Shown: positions 33,054 through 43,325 of the stretch, piece by piece | Numbering within the stretch: position 1 is the stretch's first letter | Layout: the number at the start of each line of letters is the position of its first letter | Assembly: GCF_029263155.1 (NCBI RefSeq) | Contig: NZ_JAJCYB010000086.1 | Location: 1 to 64,000 of the forward strand | Length of the DNA stretch: 64,000 nt | Reading direction: 5' to 3' | Origin: Pseudonocardia sp. | GTDB taxonomy: Bacteria > Actinomycetota > Actinomycetes > Mycobacteriales > Pseudonocardiaceae | The notes under the pieces: model-generated | Databases searched by the model: none | Told to the model about the DNA's origin: nothing | What the model saw: only the letters and a program-made list of their open reading frames with translations | Made by a program: the position numbers and the translations under genes

Positions 33054-34325
33054 GTGCCCTCTCCGACATCGGACTACTCCGTTCTCGCCCACCTCGAGTG
33101 CTCCCGTGACGGCTCGCGCCATGACGCCGACGTGGTCCAGGGCACCTCGCCGCTCGGCGCGCCGCTCCTCGCGCGCTACGACCTCGACCGGGTCGCCGCC
33201 ACCGTGTCGCCCGCCGACATCACCGCACGTCGGGCGGACATCTGGCGCTACCACGAGCTGCTCCCGGTCCGCGACGAGCGGCAGATCGTCACACCCGGGG
33301 AGGGCATGACGCCGCTGCTGGACCTGCCCCGCCACGGCGCCCGCCTCGGCGTCGCGGGCCTGCGGATGAAGGACGACGGCCTCGTGCCGACCGGGGCGTT
33401 CAAGGCCCGCGGCGCGGCGGTGGGCGTCTCGCGGGCCAGGGAGCTGGGCGTCGCCGGCGTCGCGATGCCGACGAACGGCAACGCGGGAGCGGCCTGGTCG
33501 GCGTACGCGGCGCGGGCCGGGATGGCCGCGCTGATCGCGATGCCCGCGGACGCACCGGTGATCACCCGGCGCGAGTGCCTCGTGACGGGCGCGGAGCTGC
33601 ACCTCGTCGACGGCCTGATCGGGGACGCCGGTGCGCTGATCGCCGCCGCCGTGCGCGAGCGGGCCGGCTACCAGGACGTGTCCACGCTGCGCGAGCCCTA
33701 CCGGCTGGAGGGCAAGAAGACGATGGGCTACGAGATCGTCGAACAGCTCGGGTGGCGCGCGCCGGACGTCGTCCTCTACCCGACCGGCGGCGGCGTCGGC
33801 ATCATCGCGATGCACAAGGCGTTCCGGGAGCTGCGCGAGCTGGGCTGGCTGCGCGGTGACCTGCCGCGGTTGGTCGCGGTGCAGGCGAGCGGTTGCGCGC
33901 CGATCGTCGACGCCTTCCACGCCGGCCTGGCCGAGAGCACCGCCCCGGCCGACCCGCGCACCGTGGCCTTCGGCATCACCGTCCCGAAGGCGCTGGGCGA
34001 CTTCCTGGTCCTCGACGCCGTGCGCGACACCGGCGGCACCGCGGTCGCCGTCACCGACGACGACCTGCTGGCCGCGCAGGCCGCGCTGGCCCGGGACGAG
34101 GGCACCTGGATCTGCCCCGAGGGCGCGGCGTGTGTGGCCGCGGTCGGGCAGCTGAGGGAGTCGGGCTGGCTGGACGGCACCGAGGACGTCGTGGTCCTCA
34201 ACACCGGCAGCGGCCTGATCTACCCCGAGACGGTGGAGGACACGGCGCAGCTCCTCCCCCGTGGCGCCCCCATCCCGTCCCGCCGGTCACAGCAGGGTGG
34301 CTGTGCTCCGACCGGACCGGAGTAG
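33054..34325 (+). CDS. thrC: Threonine synthase-like PLP enzyme
   Basis: A 423-residue fold-type II PLP enzyme. The PLP lysine lies in [10 protein letters not shown], the phosphate loop in YPTGGGVGI, and [18 protein letters not shown] is the usual SNGNAG-like segment. Threonine synthases make threonine from O-phosphohomoserine, but paralogues with other activities share these motifs. A cysteine-bearing N-terminus ([13 protein letters not shown]) resembles the zinc-ribbon-like opening but lacks its second cysteine. The final ~18 residues and the TAG stop fall inside a dispersed hairpin element. The start codon is uncertain. Confidence 0.75.
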   Translation: MPSPTSDYSVLAHLECSRDGSRHDADVVQGTSPLGAPLLARYDLDRVAATVSPADITARRADIWRYHELLPVRDERQIVTPGEGMTPLLDLPRHGARLGVAGLRMKDDGLVPTGAFKARGAAVGVSRARELGVAGVAMPTNGNAGAAWSAYAARAGMAALIAMPADAPVITRRECLVTGAELHLVDGLIGDAGALIAAAVRERAGYQDVSTLREPYRLEGKKTMGYEIVEQLGWRAPDVVLYPTGGGVGIIAMHKAFRELRELGWLRGDLPRLVAVQASGCAPIVDAFHAGLAESTAPADPRTVAFGITVPKALGDFLVLDAVRDTGGTAVAVTDDDLLAAQAALARDEGTWICPEGAACVAAVGQLRESGWLDGTEDVVVLNTGSGLIYPETVEDTAQLLPRGAPIPSRRSQQGGCAPTGPE

Positions 34326-34340
34326 AGCCACCCTGCTGTG
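34288..34340. repeat. Dispersed hairpin element, copy 1
   Basis: Perfect 15-bp arms (34288-34302 and 34326-34340; CACAGCAGGGTGGCT and its complement) enclose a CTCCGACCGG...CGGAG inner hairpin. The element supplies the stop codon of the thrC-like gene and could act as its terminator. Copy 2 is at 52106-52163. Confidence 0.85.
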
Positions 34341-34450
34341 GCTCGGGAGGGCCGACTGCGACGTCCGGCAGGGTGCTGGCCGCGCCCCCGCGCGTGTAGC
34401 GTCCGTCGCTGGATCGATACCGCGCAGGATCGACAACGGGAGGTCGGACG

Positions 34451-35209
34451 ATGGCGCTCACGCTCGCGATCGACGTCGGGGGTTCGGGGCTCAAGGCCAC
34501 CGTGCTCGACCCGGACGGCGAGATGACCTCGGAGCGGGTGCGGCGGGAGACCCCCTACCCCTGCACCCCGTCGGTCCTGCTCGACGAGCTGACGGCGCTC
34601 GCGGCCACCCAGCCCGCCCACGACCGGGTGTCGGTCGGCTTCCCGGGCGCGATCCGCAACGGCCGGGTCCGCGAGGTGCCTGCGTTCTCCCGCCGCGGCC
34701 CGGGGCAGGACCCCGACCCCGAGCTGGTGGCACTCTGGCACGGCTTCGAGCTGGAGACGGCGCTGCGGGACCGGTTCGACCGGCCCGTGCGGGTCGCCAA
34801 CGACGCCGACGTGCAGGGCTCGGCCGTGGTCTCCGGGCGCGGCATGGAGCTGGTGATCACGCTCGGCACCGGCGTCGGCTGCGCGATCTTCTTCGACGGG
34901 GTGCTGCTGCCGCACATGGAGCTGTCGCACGGGCGGTTCGGCGAGGGCCTGTCCATCGAGGTGGCGTGCGGGGACAACCAGCGCGAGGAGATCGGCAAGC
35001 AGGCGTGGCGCGAGCGGGTGCTCGACGCGCTGGAGGCGTTCGAGGCGATGGTGCTGCCCGACCACGTCTACATCGGCGGCGGCAACGCCAAGCGGCTCGA
35101 CCCCGACACCCTCGGGGAGAACCGCACGCTGGTGCCCAACATCTCCGGGCTGCTGGGCGGGATCGCCCTGTGGGACCAGCCGGAGGCCCCGTCCCCCGTC
35201 CACGGCTGA
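34451..35209 (+). CDS. ppgK: Polyphosphate glucokinase (ROK family)
   Basis: A 252-residue ROK-type kinase: [15 protein letters not shown] at the start (phosphate 1 loop), [36 protein letters not shown] and a final IGGGNAKRL. The length and motifs match actinobacterial PpgK, which phosphorylates glucose with polyphosphate or ATP. It has a clean GGGAGG ribosome site. Pgi follows 11 bases later, so glucose-6-phosphate passes straight into the same operon's next step. Confidence 0.88.
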   Translation: MALTLAIDVGGSGLKATVLDPDGEMTSERVRRETPYPCTPSVLLDELTALAATQPAHDRVSVGFPGAIRNGRVREVPAFSRRGPGQDPDPELVALWHGFELETALRDRFDRPVRVANDADVQGSAVVSGRGMELVITLGTGVGCAIFFDGVLLPHMELSHGRFGEGLSIEVACGDNQREEIGKQAWRERVLDALEAFEAMVLPDHVYIGGGNAKRLDPDTLGENRTLVPNISGLLGGIALWDQPEAPSPVHG

Positions 35210-35220
35210 GTGACGGCAGG

Positions 35221-36867
<1,647 letters not shown>

Positions 36868-36877
36868 ACAGGCCCCG

Positions 36878-36907
36878 GCACGTACGACGAGAGCACGTAC
36901 GACGAGG
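36878..36907. repeat. 15-bp tandem duplication before the PAP2 gene
   Basis: GCACGTACGACGAG is repeated at 36878 and 36893. The second copy supplies the GAGGG ribosome-site core of the PAP2 gene. Confidence 0.7.
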
Positions 36908-36913
36908 GCGGCG

Positions 36914-37753
36914 ATGACGCAGGCGGACGGCGAGCAGGTGAGCGACGGCCGGACCGACACGGCCCGGGGCGACACGGGGCGGGCCGACACGGGGCGGGGG
37001 GACGCGCCCGGGCGGGACCGCTCCGACCGGCGCGCGATCGGGCAGGGCGGCCCGGCCACCGGCGTGCCCCCGGCCGGACTCGACGCCCACCTGCCGGCCG
37101 CCGCCCCCCGGCCCGGGCGCACGGTGCTCGTGGCCGTGCTGCTCCTGGTCGCGGCGGGTGCGGCGATGTGGGCGGCCCTGGACACCGCGGGCCCGGGCCG
37201 GCTCGACGCCCGGTTCCTCGGCGAGGCGGTCGAGTCGCGCACGGGCGGCCTGAACACCGTCGCCGTCACGATCACCGAGGTCGGCAACACCTTCGCCATG
37301 GGCCTGCTCGCCACGCTGGTGGGGATCCGGTGCTGGGCGCGCGGGCGGCGGGCCGACGCGGTGTTCGTCGTCGGCGCGATGGCGGGGGCGGCGCTGCTGT
37401 TCCGCGGCATCAAGATCCTCGTCGACCGGCCCCGGCCGCCGGAGCTCACCCAGGTCGTGCGGGAGAGCAACGAGTCGCTGCCGTCCGGGCACGCGACGAT
37501 GTCGATCGTCGTGATCGGGTCGCTGGTCGTGCTGGCCTGGGCCGGTCGGGGACGCGCGGCCCGCACGGCGATGGTGGTGGTCGCGGCGCTGTGGGTCGGG
37601 GCCGTCGGCAGCACCCGGGTCTACCTGGGCGTGCACTGGTTCAGCGACGTGGTCGTCGGATGGCTGCTCGGTGCCGCCTGGCTGGCGGCGTGTGCGGCGA
37701 CCTGGATCTGGTGGCGTCGGGCAGCGGTGCAGCCGAGCCCGGCCCGCCCATGA
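36914..37753 (+). CDS. PAP2-superfamily membrane phosphatase
   Basis: A 279-residue protein. The first ~65 residues are hydrophilic and repetitive (DTARGDTGRADTGRGD). About six membrane helices follow, with the three PAP2 motifs: KILVDRPRP, LPSGHATMS and STRVYLGVHWFSDVVVG. It dephosphorylates lipid phosphates such as undecaprenyl pyrophosphate or phosphatidic acid on the outer face. It is downstream of ppgK-pgi. Its TGA stop is directly next to the TetR stop on the other strand, with no base between. Confidence 0.87.
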   Translation: MTQADGEQVSDGRTDTARGDTGRADTGRGDAPGRDRSDRRAIGQGGPATGVPPAGLDAHLPAAAPRPGRTVLVAVLLLVAAGAAMWAALDTAGPGRLDARFLGEAVESRTGGLNTVAVTITEVGNTFAMGLLATLVGIRCWARGRRADAVFVVGAMAGAALLFRGIKILVDRPRPPELTQVVRESNESLPSGHATMSIVVIGSLVVLAWAGRGRAARTAMVVVAALWVGAVGSTRVYLGVHWFSDVVVGWLLGAAWLAACAATWIWWRRAAVQPSPARP

Positions 37754-38269
37754 TCAGTCGAACAGGCGCCCGGCCACCCTCCTGGCCCGGCCGATCGCAC
37801 CCGGATCGCGCAGCGAGGTCACCAGCGCCCCGTCGACGACGAGCAGCAGGTCCCGCGCGCGCTCCGCGTCACCGGTGAGGGTCTGCAGGTAGGCCGCGAG
37901 GTGCTCCTTGTGCTCGGCGGCGACGCGATGGGCGGCGCTGTCCTGGTCGGCCACCTCGACCATCGCGTTGATCGCCGCGCAGCCGCGGAAGGCCGGGTCG
38001 GCGGCCTGGTCGGCGAGCACGTCGAACACGGCGAGCACTCCGCCGCCGCGCTCCTCGACCTCGGCCGCCAGGTCCGCCCGCCACCGTTGCAGCCGCTCGC
38101 CCAGCACCGTGACCACGAGGTCGTCCTTGCCGGGGAAGTGCCGGTAGAACGAGGCCCGCCCGACCCCGGACTCCGCGAGCAGCCGCTCCACCCCCACCGC
38201 CCGGACGCCCTCGGCGTAGAACAGCCGGTCGGCGGCGGCGAGCAGGCGGTCGCGAGCGGCGGTGGGCAC
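37754..38269 (-). CDS. TetR-family transcriptional regulator
   Basis: A 171-residue TetR regulator: RDRLLAAADRLFYAEGVRAVGVERLLAESGVGRASFYRHFPGKDDLV is the classical HTH (in short: GVGRASFYRHFPGKDDL), followed by an all-helical ligand domain with one cysteine (RGCAAINAMVE). The start is GTG 38269, seven bases after a TAGGGT -10 box, so probably leaderless. A near-perfect 19-bp palindrome lies just upstream. Its divergent neighbour, a PPOX-fold gene that was probably its target, is broken. Confidence 0.88.
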   Translation of the reverse strand: MPTAARDRLLAAADRLFYAEGVRAVGVERLLAESGVGRASFYRHFPGKDDLVVTVLGERLQRWRADLAAEVEERGGGVLAVFDVLADQAADPAFRGCAAINAMVEVADQDSAAHRVAAEHKEHLAAYLQTLTGDAERARDLLLVVDGALVTSLRDPGAIGRARRVAGRLFD

Positions 38270-38276
38270 GGAGCCG

Positions 38277-38308
38277 ACCCTAGCGCAGAACGGAACCGTC
38301 GGTACCGT
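38277..38308. promoter_or_regulatory. TetR operator and -10 box
   Basis: ACGGAACCGTCGGTACCGT (38290-38308) is a 19-bp palindrome with a single mismatched pair. The regulator's TAGGGT -10 hexamer (38282-38277, minus strand) lies directly beside it. This is the expected position for autoregulation and for control of the divergent gene. Confidence 0.6.
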
Positions 38309-38315
38309 CCTGGCC

Positions 38316-38614
38316 ATGAGCCGATACGCACAGCTGGCGTTCACCGACCCCGTCCGGCAGGTGCAGGCCGAGCAGGGCAGCGCCACCGCGATGTCGCGCT
38401 CGACGCGGACCCGGCGCTGACCGCGCGCCTGACCGACGTCGTCACCGACGGGCGCCCCGAGCGGCTGGTGCTGATCCACGTCGAGGGCGTGCAGCCCAAC
38501 TGCCCGCAGCACATCACGCCGAGGTGGAGCGAGCCGGAGCTGGAGCCGGCCCTGCGCCCCCTGCGGGCGCGCCTGGCGGAGCTGGAGGAGGAGAACGCGC
38601 GGCTGCGCGGTTGA
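38316..38614 (+). pseudogene. PPOX-fold (pyridoxamine 5'-phosphate oxidase-related) gene with large internal deletion
   Basis: An intact start (ATG 38316) gives MSRYAQLAFTDPVRQVQAEQGSATA, the usual first 25 residues of a flavin-binding PPOX-family protein, and then a short shifted tail to TGA 38420. In another frame, from about 38390 to the TGA at 38614, the family's C-terminus is present (RLTDVVTDGRPERLVLIHVEG, NCPQHITPRW, ELEEENARLRG). Intact relatives are about 200 residues, so the central ~100 codons are missing and the frame is broken. Confidence 0.8.
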
Positions 38615-38661
38615 GCGGACGGCACTCGCACCCGACCTCGCTGGGCGAGGGTGCCGCTCGC

Positions 38662-39456
38662 TCAGGCCTGCTCGGCGCTGCACCACCACGTCGAGCGGCC
38701 GCCGACGGTGCCGTGCACCATCGGCGCGCCGCAGCGCGGGCAGTGCCCCTCCGGGCGCCGATGCCGGATCACCTCGCCGGTGTGCACCCCGCCGTGCGCG
38801 ATGGCCGCCTCGAGCGCGGCCTCCAGCGCGTCGTGGAGGGCGTCGAGGCGCGCGGCGCCGAGCTCGTCGGCGGGGGCGGACGGCGAGACGCGGGCCTGCC
38901 ACAGCGTCTCGTCGGCGAGCAGGTTGCCCACGCCCGCGAGCACCGACTGGTCCAGCAGGCGCGCCTTCACCGCCGAGCGCCCGCGCCCGACACGCGTGCG
39001 GAACTCCTCGCGCGTGATCGTCTCGGCGTCCGGGCCGAGGGCGTCGACGTCGGGATCGAGCCGCACCCGGCCCAGGCGCCGCTTGTCGAACAGCCGCAAG
39101 CTCCCGCCGTCGGCGAAGGTGACGGTGAAGCGGTCCCACTCGGGCTTGCGGGGGCCGGGGTCGCGGTGCTCGGGCCCCGTCGGCCCGACCCGGCCGTCGA
39201 CGACGATCTGCCCGCCCATCCCCAGGTGGACGCCCAGATCCGGGCCGGGCCCCCCGCCGACCCGGGTCTCGCACCACATCGCCTTGCCCCGGCGGCGGGC
39301 CGCCGTCAGCCGCCCGCCGACCAGGGCCGCGGCGATCTCCCCCGGCGCGTGCGGGCGGCACACCCAGTGGTCGGTGTCGTCGATCGCGGCGATGGTCCGG
39401 TCGAGCGCGCCCTCCAGGACGGCACGCGCGAGCTCCACCTCGGGCAGTTCGGGCAT
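38662..39456 (-). CDS. Fpg/Nei-family DNA glycosylase
   Basis: A 264-residue base-excision repair enzyme. It begins MPELPEVE, with the catalytic N-terminal proline (P2) and Glu3 exposed after methionine removal. The H2TH region includes ARLLDQSVLAGVGNLLADETLW. The zinc finger is CPRCGAPMVHGTVGGRSTWWC. It removes oxidised bases and nicks the DNA. Whether it is Fpg or Nei in specificity is not decided by these motifs; the actinobacterial Nei2-like group is a good fit. It is divergent from the thioredoxin-NHL gene. Confidence 0.9.
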   Translation of the reverse strand: MPELPEVELARAVLEGALDRTIAAIDDTDHWVCRPHAPGEIAAALVGGRLTAARRRGKAMWCETRVGGGPGPDLGVHLGMGGQIVVDGRVGPTGPEHRDPGPRKPEWDRFTVTFADGGSLRLFDKRRLGRVRLDPDVDALGPDAETITREEFRTRVGRGRSAVKARLLDQSVLAGVGNLLADETLWQARVSPSAPADELGAARLDALHDALEAALEAAIAHGGVHTGEVIRHRRPEGHCPRCGAPMVHGTVGGRSTWWCSAEQA

Positions 39457-39509
39457 GCCGCCAGTCTCGCGCCGGGCCGGAACAGCCGCGCGCCCGGACC
39501 TGTTGGTGG

Positions 39510-39542
39510 GCAGGTGGACAGGACTGCGCAGGTGGACAGGAC
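39510..39542. repeat. 15-bp direct repeat at the start of the thioredoxin-NHL gene
   Basis: GCAGGTGGACAGGAC occurs at 39510-39524 and 39528-39542 (period 18, in frame). It duplicates the GTG start codon and the first codons (VDRT), leaving two candidate starts, 39514 and 39532. Confidence 0.75.
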
Positions 39543-41328
39543 CCGGGTACGCGCACCGGAGCTGCGCGGGCGGCGCTGGCTCAACACCGGCGGGGCCCAG
39601 CCGCGGCTCGCCGATCTCCGCGGCCGGATCGTCCTGCTGGACTTCTGGACGTTCTGCTGCGTCAACTGCCTGCACGTGCTCGACGAGCTGCGCGAGCTGG
39701 AGGAACGCTTCGCCGACGTGCTGGTGACGATCGGGGTGCACAGCCCGAAGTTCGTCCACGAGGCGGACCCGGCGGCCGTCGAGGCCGCGGTGGAACGCCA
39801 CGGCGTGACCCATCCGGTGCTCGACGATCCCGACCTGCACATGTGGGACGCCTACGCCGCCCGGGCCTGGCCGACGCTGGTGGTGATCGACCCCGCCGGC
39901 TACGTCGTCGCGCAGATGGCCGGGGAGGGACACGCGCACGGGCTCGGGGTGCTGATCGAGGAGCTGGTCGCCGAGCACGCCGCTGTGCTGCGGCGCGGGG
40001 ACGGGCCCTACGTCGCGCCGCCGGAGCCGGTGACGGCGCTGCGCTTCCCCGGCAAGGTGATCGCACTGCCGACCGGCACGTTCCTCGTCTCCGACACCTC
40101 GCACCACCAGCTCGTGGAGCTCGAGGCCGACCTGGTGACCGAGCGGCGGCGGATCGGCACCGGCGACCGGGGGTTCGTCGACGGCCCGGAGCCGCGCTTC
40201 TCCGAACCGCAGGGGCTCCTGCTGCTGCCCGACGGTGACGTGCTGGTGGCCGACTCGGTGAACCACGCGGTGCGCCGCGTCCGGCCCGCCGACGGCACCG
40301 TCGCCACGCTCGCCGGGACCGGCGGGCAGCTGCGTACCCGGGTGGAGGTGGGGTCCGCATCCGCCGAGCTGTCCACGCCGTGGGACCTCGCCCGGTGGGA
40401 CGGGCGGGTGGTCGTCGCGATGGCGGGCACCCACCAGCTGTGGTCGGTCGACCCGGACACCGGCACCGCCACCGTGCTCGCCGGGACGACGAACGAGGGC
40501 CTGCGCGACGGCCCGCCGTCCGACGCGTTCTTCGCCCAGCCGTCGAGCCTCGCCGGGTCCGGGGACGGCACGCTGTGGGTGGCCGACTCCGAGACCTCGG
40601 CCCTGCGGTCGGTGGTGGCGCGGCCCGAGGTCGGCGCGGCCGTCACCACGGCCGTCGGGCTCGGGCTGTTCGACTTCGGCCACCGCGACGGCGACGCCGG
40701 GCAGGCGCTGCTGCAGCACCCGCTCGGGGTGGCGGTGCTGCCCGACGGCTCGGTCGCGGTCGCCGACACCTACAACGGCGCGATCCGCCGCTACGACCCG
40801 GTCACCCGCGCCGTCACCACGCTGGCCCGCGACCTGCGGGAGCCGTCGGACGTGCTGGTGGACGGCGACACGCTGGTGATCGTGGAGTCCGCGGCGCACC
40901 GCCTGGTCCGGATCCCGGTACCGGGCAGCACCCGCACCGGCGGCACGCATCTGGACACCGGCGCGCACCGGGTGCGGCGCGCGCCCACCGATCTCGCGCC
41001 CGGACCCGTCACACTGCGCATCGCCTTCACCCCACCCACCGGGCAGCACCTGGACACCCGCTTCGGCGACCCCACCTCGCTGACCGTCGCCGCGTCCCCG
41101 CCCGAGCTGCTGGCGGCGGGCGCGGGCACCGCGCCCGGCCTGACCCGCGACCTGGTGCTCGACGGCGACCGGCAGGGGGTGCTGCAGGTCAGCGTCGCCG
41201 CCGCGGCCTGCGACGACGGCGACGGCGTGTTCGCCGCCTGCCACCGCTACCAGCAGGACTGGGGCATCCCGGTCCGCCCGGTCCCCGGTGCTCCCGCGGA
41301 ACTGGAGCTGGCCCTGCGCCGCATCTGA
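39532..41328 (+). CDS. Thioredoxin-domain protein with NHL/beta-propeller repeats
   Basis: A 598-residue protein. The thioredoxin-like domain (residues ~1-150) has WTFCCVNCLHVLDEL with the CVNC redox motif and the ARAWPTLVVID cis-proline. A beta-propeller follows, with repeats such as SEPQGLLLLPDGDVLVADSVNHAVRRV and LGVAVLPDGSVAVADTYNGAIRRY (NHL type). Homologues include the mammalian NHLRC2-like family. The last ~100 residues form a beta domain. No signal peptide is seen, so it is cytoplasmic. Its biochemical role is unknown. GTG 39514 is an alternative start. Confidence 0.85.
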   Translation: MDRTRVRAPELRGRRWLNTGGAQPRLADLRGRIVLLDFWTFCCVNCLHVLDELRELEERFADVLVTIGVHSPKFVHEADPAAVEAAVERHGVTHPVLDDPDLHMWDAYAARAWPTLVVIDPAGYVVAQMAGEGHAHGLGVLIEELVAEHAAVLRRGDGPYVAPPEPVTALRFPGKVIALPTGTFLVSDTSHHQLVELEADLVTERRRIGTGDRGFVDGPEPRFSEPQGLLLLPDGDVLVADSVNHAVRRVRPADGTVATLAGTGGQLRTRVEVGSASAELSTPWDLARWDGRVVVAMAGTHQLWSVDPDTGTATVLAGTTNEGLRDGPPSDAFFAQPSSLAGSGDGTLWVADSETSALRSVVARPEVGAAVTTAVGLGLFDFGHRDGDAGQALLQHPLGVAVLPDGSVAVADTYNGAIRRYDPVTRAVTTLARDLREPSDVLVDGDTLVIVESAAHRLVRIPVPGSTRTGGTHLDTGAHRVRRAPTDLAPGPVTLRIAFTPPTGQHLDTRFGDPTSLTVAASPPELLAAGAGTAPGLTRDLVLDGDRQGVLQVSVAAAACDDGDGVFAACHRYQQDWGIPVRPVPGAPAELELALRRI

Positions 41329-41358
41329 CCCGCCGCGACCGGGCCGGTGTGCGGCGGC

Positions 41359-41916
41359 TCAACGCCGTCCGGGTCGCAGGCTCTCGGGCAGGGAGGCGGG
41401 CGGGGCGTCGAAGATCTCGGGCACCGGGATCGGCAACGGCGCCGGCACGGGCCGCGGTGGCCGCAGACCCGGCTCGTCCAGGCCCGCCGGGCGGGTGGCG
41501 CCGAGGTACTCGTCGCCCGGGTACCGGTACTGCGACACCCGCACCGGCCGCCCGTAGGTCGACGCGTTCACCATCCGGCCCTCCCCGACAAACAGCCCGA
41601 CGTGGAAGACCCGCTCCGCCACGCCGTAGAACACCAGGTCACCGGGCTGCAGCGGCGCGCCGCCCGGCACTCCGGGTCCCGCGTAGAACTGGGCGTGCGC
41701 CGTGCGGGGCAACGCGATCCCGGCCACCGCGTAGGCGTGGCGGGTGAGCCCGGAGCAGTCGAACCCCGTCTCGCCCGCCGCCGGTCCGTCGCCTCCCCAC
41801 TCGTAGGGCAGCCCGAGCTGGTCCAGCGCGGCGTCCACCGCCACCGCGGCCGGATCGGGCGGCGCCGGCACGAGCAGCACCACCCAGGACACCAGTACGG
41901 ACCGGCGCGACAGCAT
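41359..41916 (-). CDS. NlpC/P60-family cell-wall peptidase
   Basis: A 185-residue exported hydrolase: basic N-terminus and a hydrophobic signal (SVLVSWVVLLVPAPP). The NlpC/P60 domain has the catalytic Cys54 in FDCSGL, YxWGG before it, and His105 in ERVFHVGLFVG. The C-terminal ~45 residues are proline-rich (PRPVPAPLPIPVPE), possibly a wall-spanning tail. It cleaves peptidoglycan stem peptides. The start is ATG 41916, with GGTGGG upstream. Confidence 0.87.
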   Translation of the reverse strand: MLSRRSVLVSWVVLLVPAPPDPAAVAVDAALDQLGLPYEWGGDGPAAGETGFDCSGLTRHAYAVAGIALPRTAHAQFYAGPGVPGGAPLQPGDLVFYGVAERVFHVGLFVGEGRMVNASTYGRPVRVSQYRYPGDEYLGATRPAGLDEPGLRPPRPVPAPLPIPVPEIFDAPPASLPESLRPGRR

Positions 41917-42116
41917 GGCGCCCACCCTGCCCGCCGCACCCGGGCCGATCACCACACGGACGGCTCGGCTCAGACCCCCGACCAGGTGAGGACGGCCAGG
42001 ACACGCCGGTGGTCGTCGCCCGAGGGCAGATTCGGGCGGACCTCGTCGATCCAGGGTACGCAAGCTGTGGTGCCGTCGCGGTGTAACACGGCGGGCCCGC
42101 CCGGCGGTAGACCCCC

Positions 42117-42518
42117 GTGACCCGCCGATCCATCCCCCTCGCCGCCCTTCTCGCTCTGGCCACAGCCTGCGCCGCACCGTCGGCTCCGGCCGATCCACCC
42201 GCCGACCCGCCGGCCACCGCGCCGTCCGCCGGGAGCTCCACGGCCCACGCTCCCCCGGTCGCAGTAGCACCGACGGCGACGAGCTGGGTGATGCCCGACC
42301 TCGTCGGCGCGAACCTGCAGGACGCGCAGAACGCCATCCAGGCACTCACCGACTTCGAGATCGCGATCACGACGTCGACCGACGCCGGCGGCGCCGGTCG
42401 CATGCAGCTGCTCGACAGCAACTGGACGGTCTGCGCGCAGAGCGTCGCGCCCGGCGAGACCATCACCACCGCCTCGATGATCGATTTCGCGGCGGTCAAG
42501 GTGGGCGAGAGCTGCTGA
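42117..42518 (+). CDS. PASTA-domain lipoprotein
   Basis: A 133-residue exported protein. The signal peptide ends in a lipobox with Cys18 (LATAC). A Pro/Ala/Ser linker covers residues ~20-55. A single PASTA-like domain follows (MPDLVGANLQDAQNAIQAL, then VCAQSVAPGETI). PASTA domains bind peptidoglycan or muropeptides; here there is no attached kinase. The start is GTG 42117, with weak ribosome-site support. A 24-bp perfect palindrome begins at its stop and may terminate both this gene and the converging enoyl-CoA hydratase gene. Confidence 0.8.
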   Translation: MTRRSIPLAALLALATACAAPSAPADPPADPPATAPSAGSSTAHAPPVAVAPTATSWVMPDLVGANLQDAQNAIQALTDFEIAITTSTDAGGAGRMQLLDSNWTVCAQSVAPGETITTASMIDFAAVKVGESC

Positions 42519-42542
42519 GCCGCGGTTCAGCTGAACCGCGGC
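42519..42542. terminator. 24-bp perfect palindrome between convergent genes
   Basis: Arms GCCGCGGTTCAG and CTGAACCGCGGC meet with no spacer and straddle the enoyl-CoA hydratase stop codon (42527-42529). As RNA it would fold as a strong stem with a small loop; probably a bidirectional terminator without a T-tract. Confidence 0.5.
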
Positions 42543-43315
42543 GGGCGCTTCTCCCGGTGGGCGGCGACACCCTCGCTCACGTCGGGCAGGCCGAAGCCGT
42601 AGAACTCCAGGGCCAGCGACGCGTCGAAGGAGGGGCCCATCGCGCGGTACCAGTTGTTCAGGGCCTGCTTGGTGAACTGCACGGCGCTGGGCGAGCCCGC
42701 GGCCAGCTTGCGCGCGACCTCCATCGCCTTGTCGTGCACCTGGTCGTCGTCGACGGCCAGGGAGACCAGCCCGATCCGCTCGGCCTCCTCCCCGGTGAGG
42801 ACGTCGCAGGTCAGCAGGTAGTACTTGGCCTTGGCCATGCCGCACAGCAGCGGCCAGTTGATGACGGCGTGGTCGCCGGCCGCGACGCCGAGGCGGGTGT
42901 GCCCGTCGACGATCTTCGCGGTGCGCGCGGCGACCGAGATGTCCGCGAGCATCGCCACCGCGAGCCCGGCTCCCACACACGGTCCGTGGATCGCCGACAC
43001 CACCGGCTTCGAGCAGTTGATCACGTTGTAGACGAGGTCCCGGGCCTCGCGCATGACGCGGGTGCGGGTGGTGGGGTCGGCCACCATCGACTCGATCAGG
43101 TCGAACGACCCGCCCGCGGAGAACCCGCGGCCCTCCCCCTGGATCACGACGGCGCGCACCGAGTCGTCGCGGTCGATCACCGGCCAGATGTCGGCGAGCT
43201 GCTGGTGCCCGTCGGCGCCGACGGCGTTGATGTTCGGCCCGTCCAGGACGATCCGCAGGATCGCCTCCTCGGGGCGTTCGATGCGCAGGGCGGTGAAGGC
43301 GGCGTAGTCGGTCAC
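42527..43315 (-). CDS. Enoyl-CoA hydratase/isomerase family protein
   Basis: A 262-residue crotonase-fold protein: [11 protein letters not shown] (oxyanion loop 1), [22 protein letters not shown] (loop 2 and hallmark helix, shown in part: [13 protein letters not shown]), and a C-terminal [14 protein letters not shown]. The region that usually carries the catalytic Glu reads [18 protein letters not shown], so the precise reaction may differ from hydration of 2-enoyl-CoA. It likely acts in fatty-acid or acyl-CoA metabolism. GTG 43315 is the start. Confidence 0.85.
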   Translation of the reverse strand: MTDYAAFTALRIERPEEAILRIVLDGPNINAVGADGHQQLADIWPVIDRDDSVRAVVIQGEGRGFSAGGSFDLIESMVADPTTRTRVMREARDLVYNVINCSKPVVSAIHGPCVGAGLAVAMLADISVAARTAKIVDGHTRLGVAAGDHAVINWPLLCGMAKAKYYLLTCDVLTGEEAERIGLVSLAVDDDQVHDKAMEVARKLAAGSPSAVQFTKQALNNWYRAMGPSFDASLALEFYGFGLPDVSEGVAAHREKRPPRFS

Positions 43316-43325
43316 GCAGGTGAGA

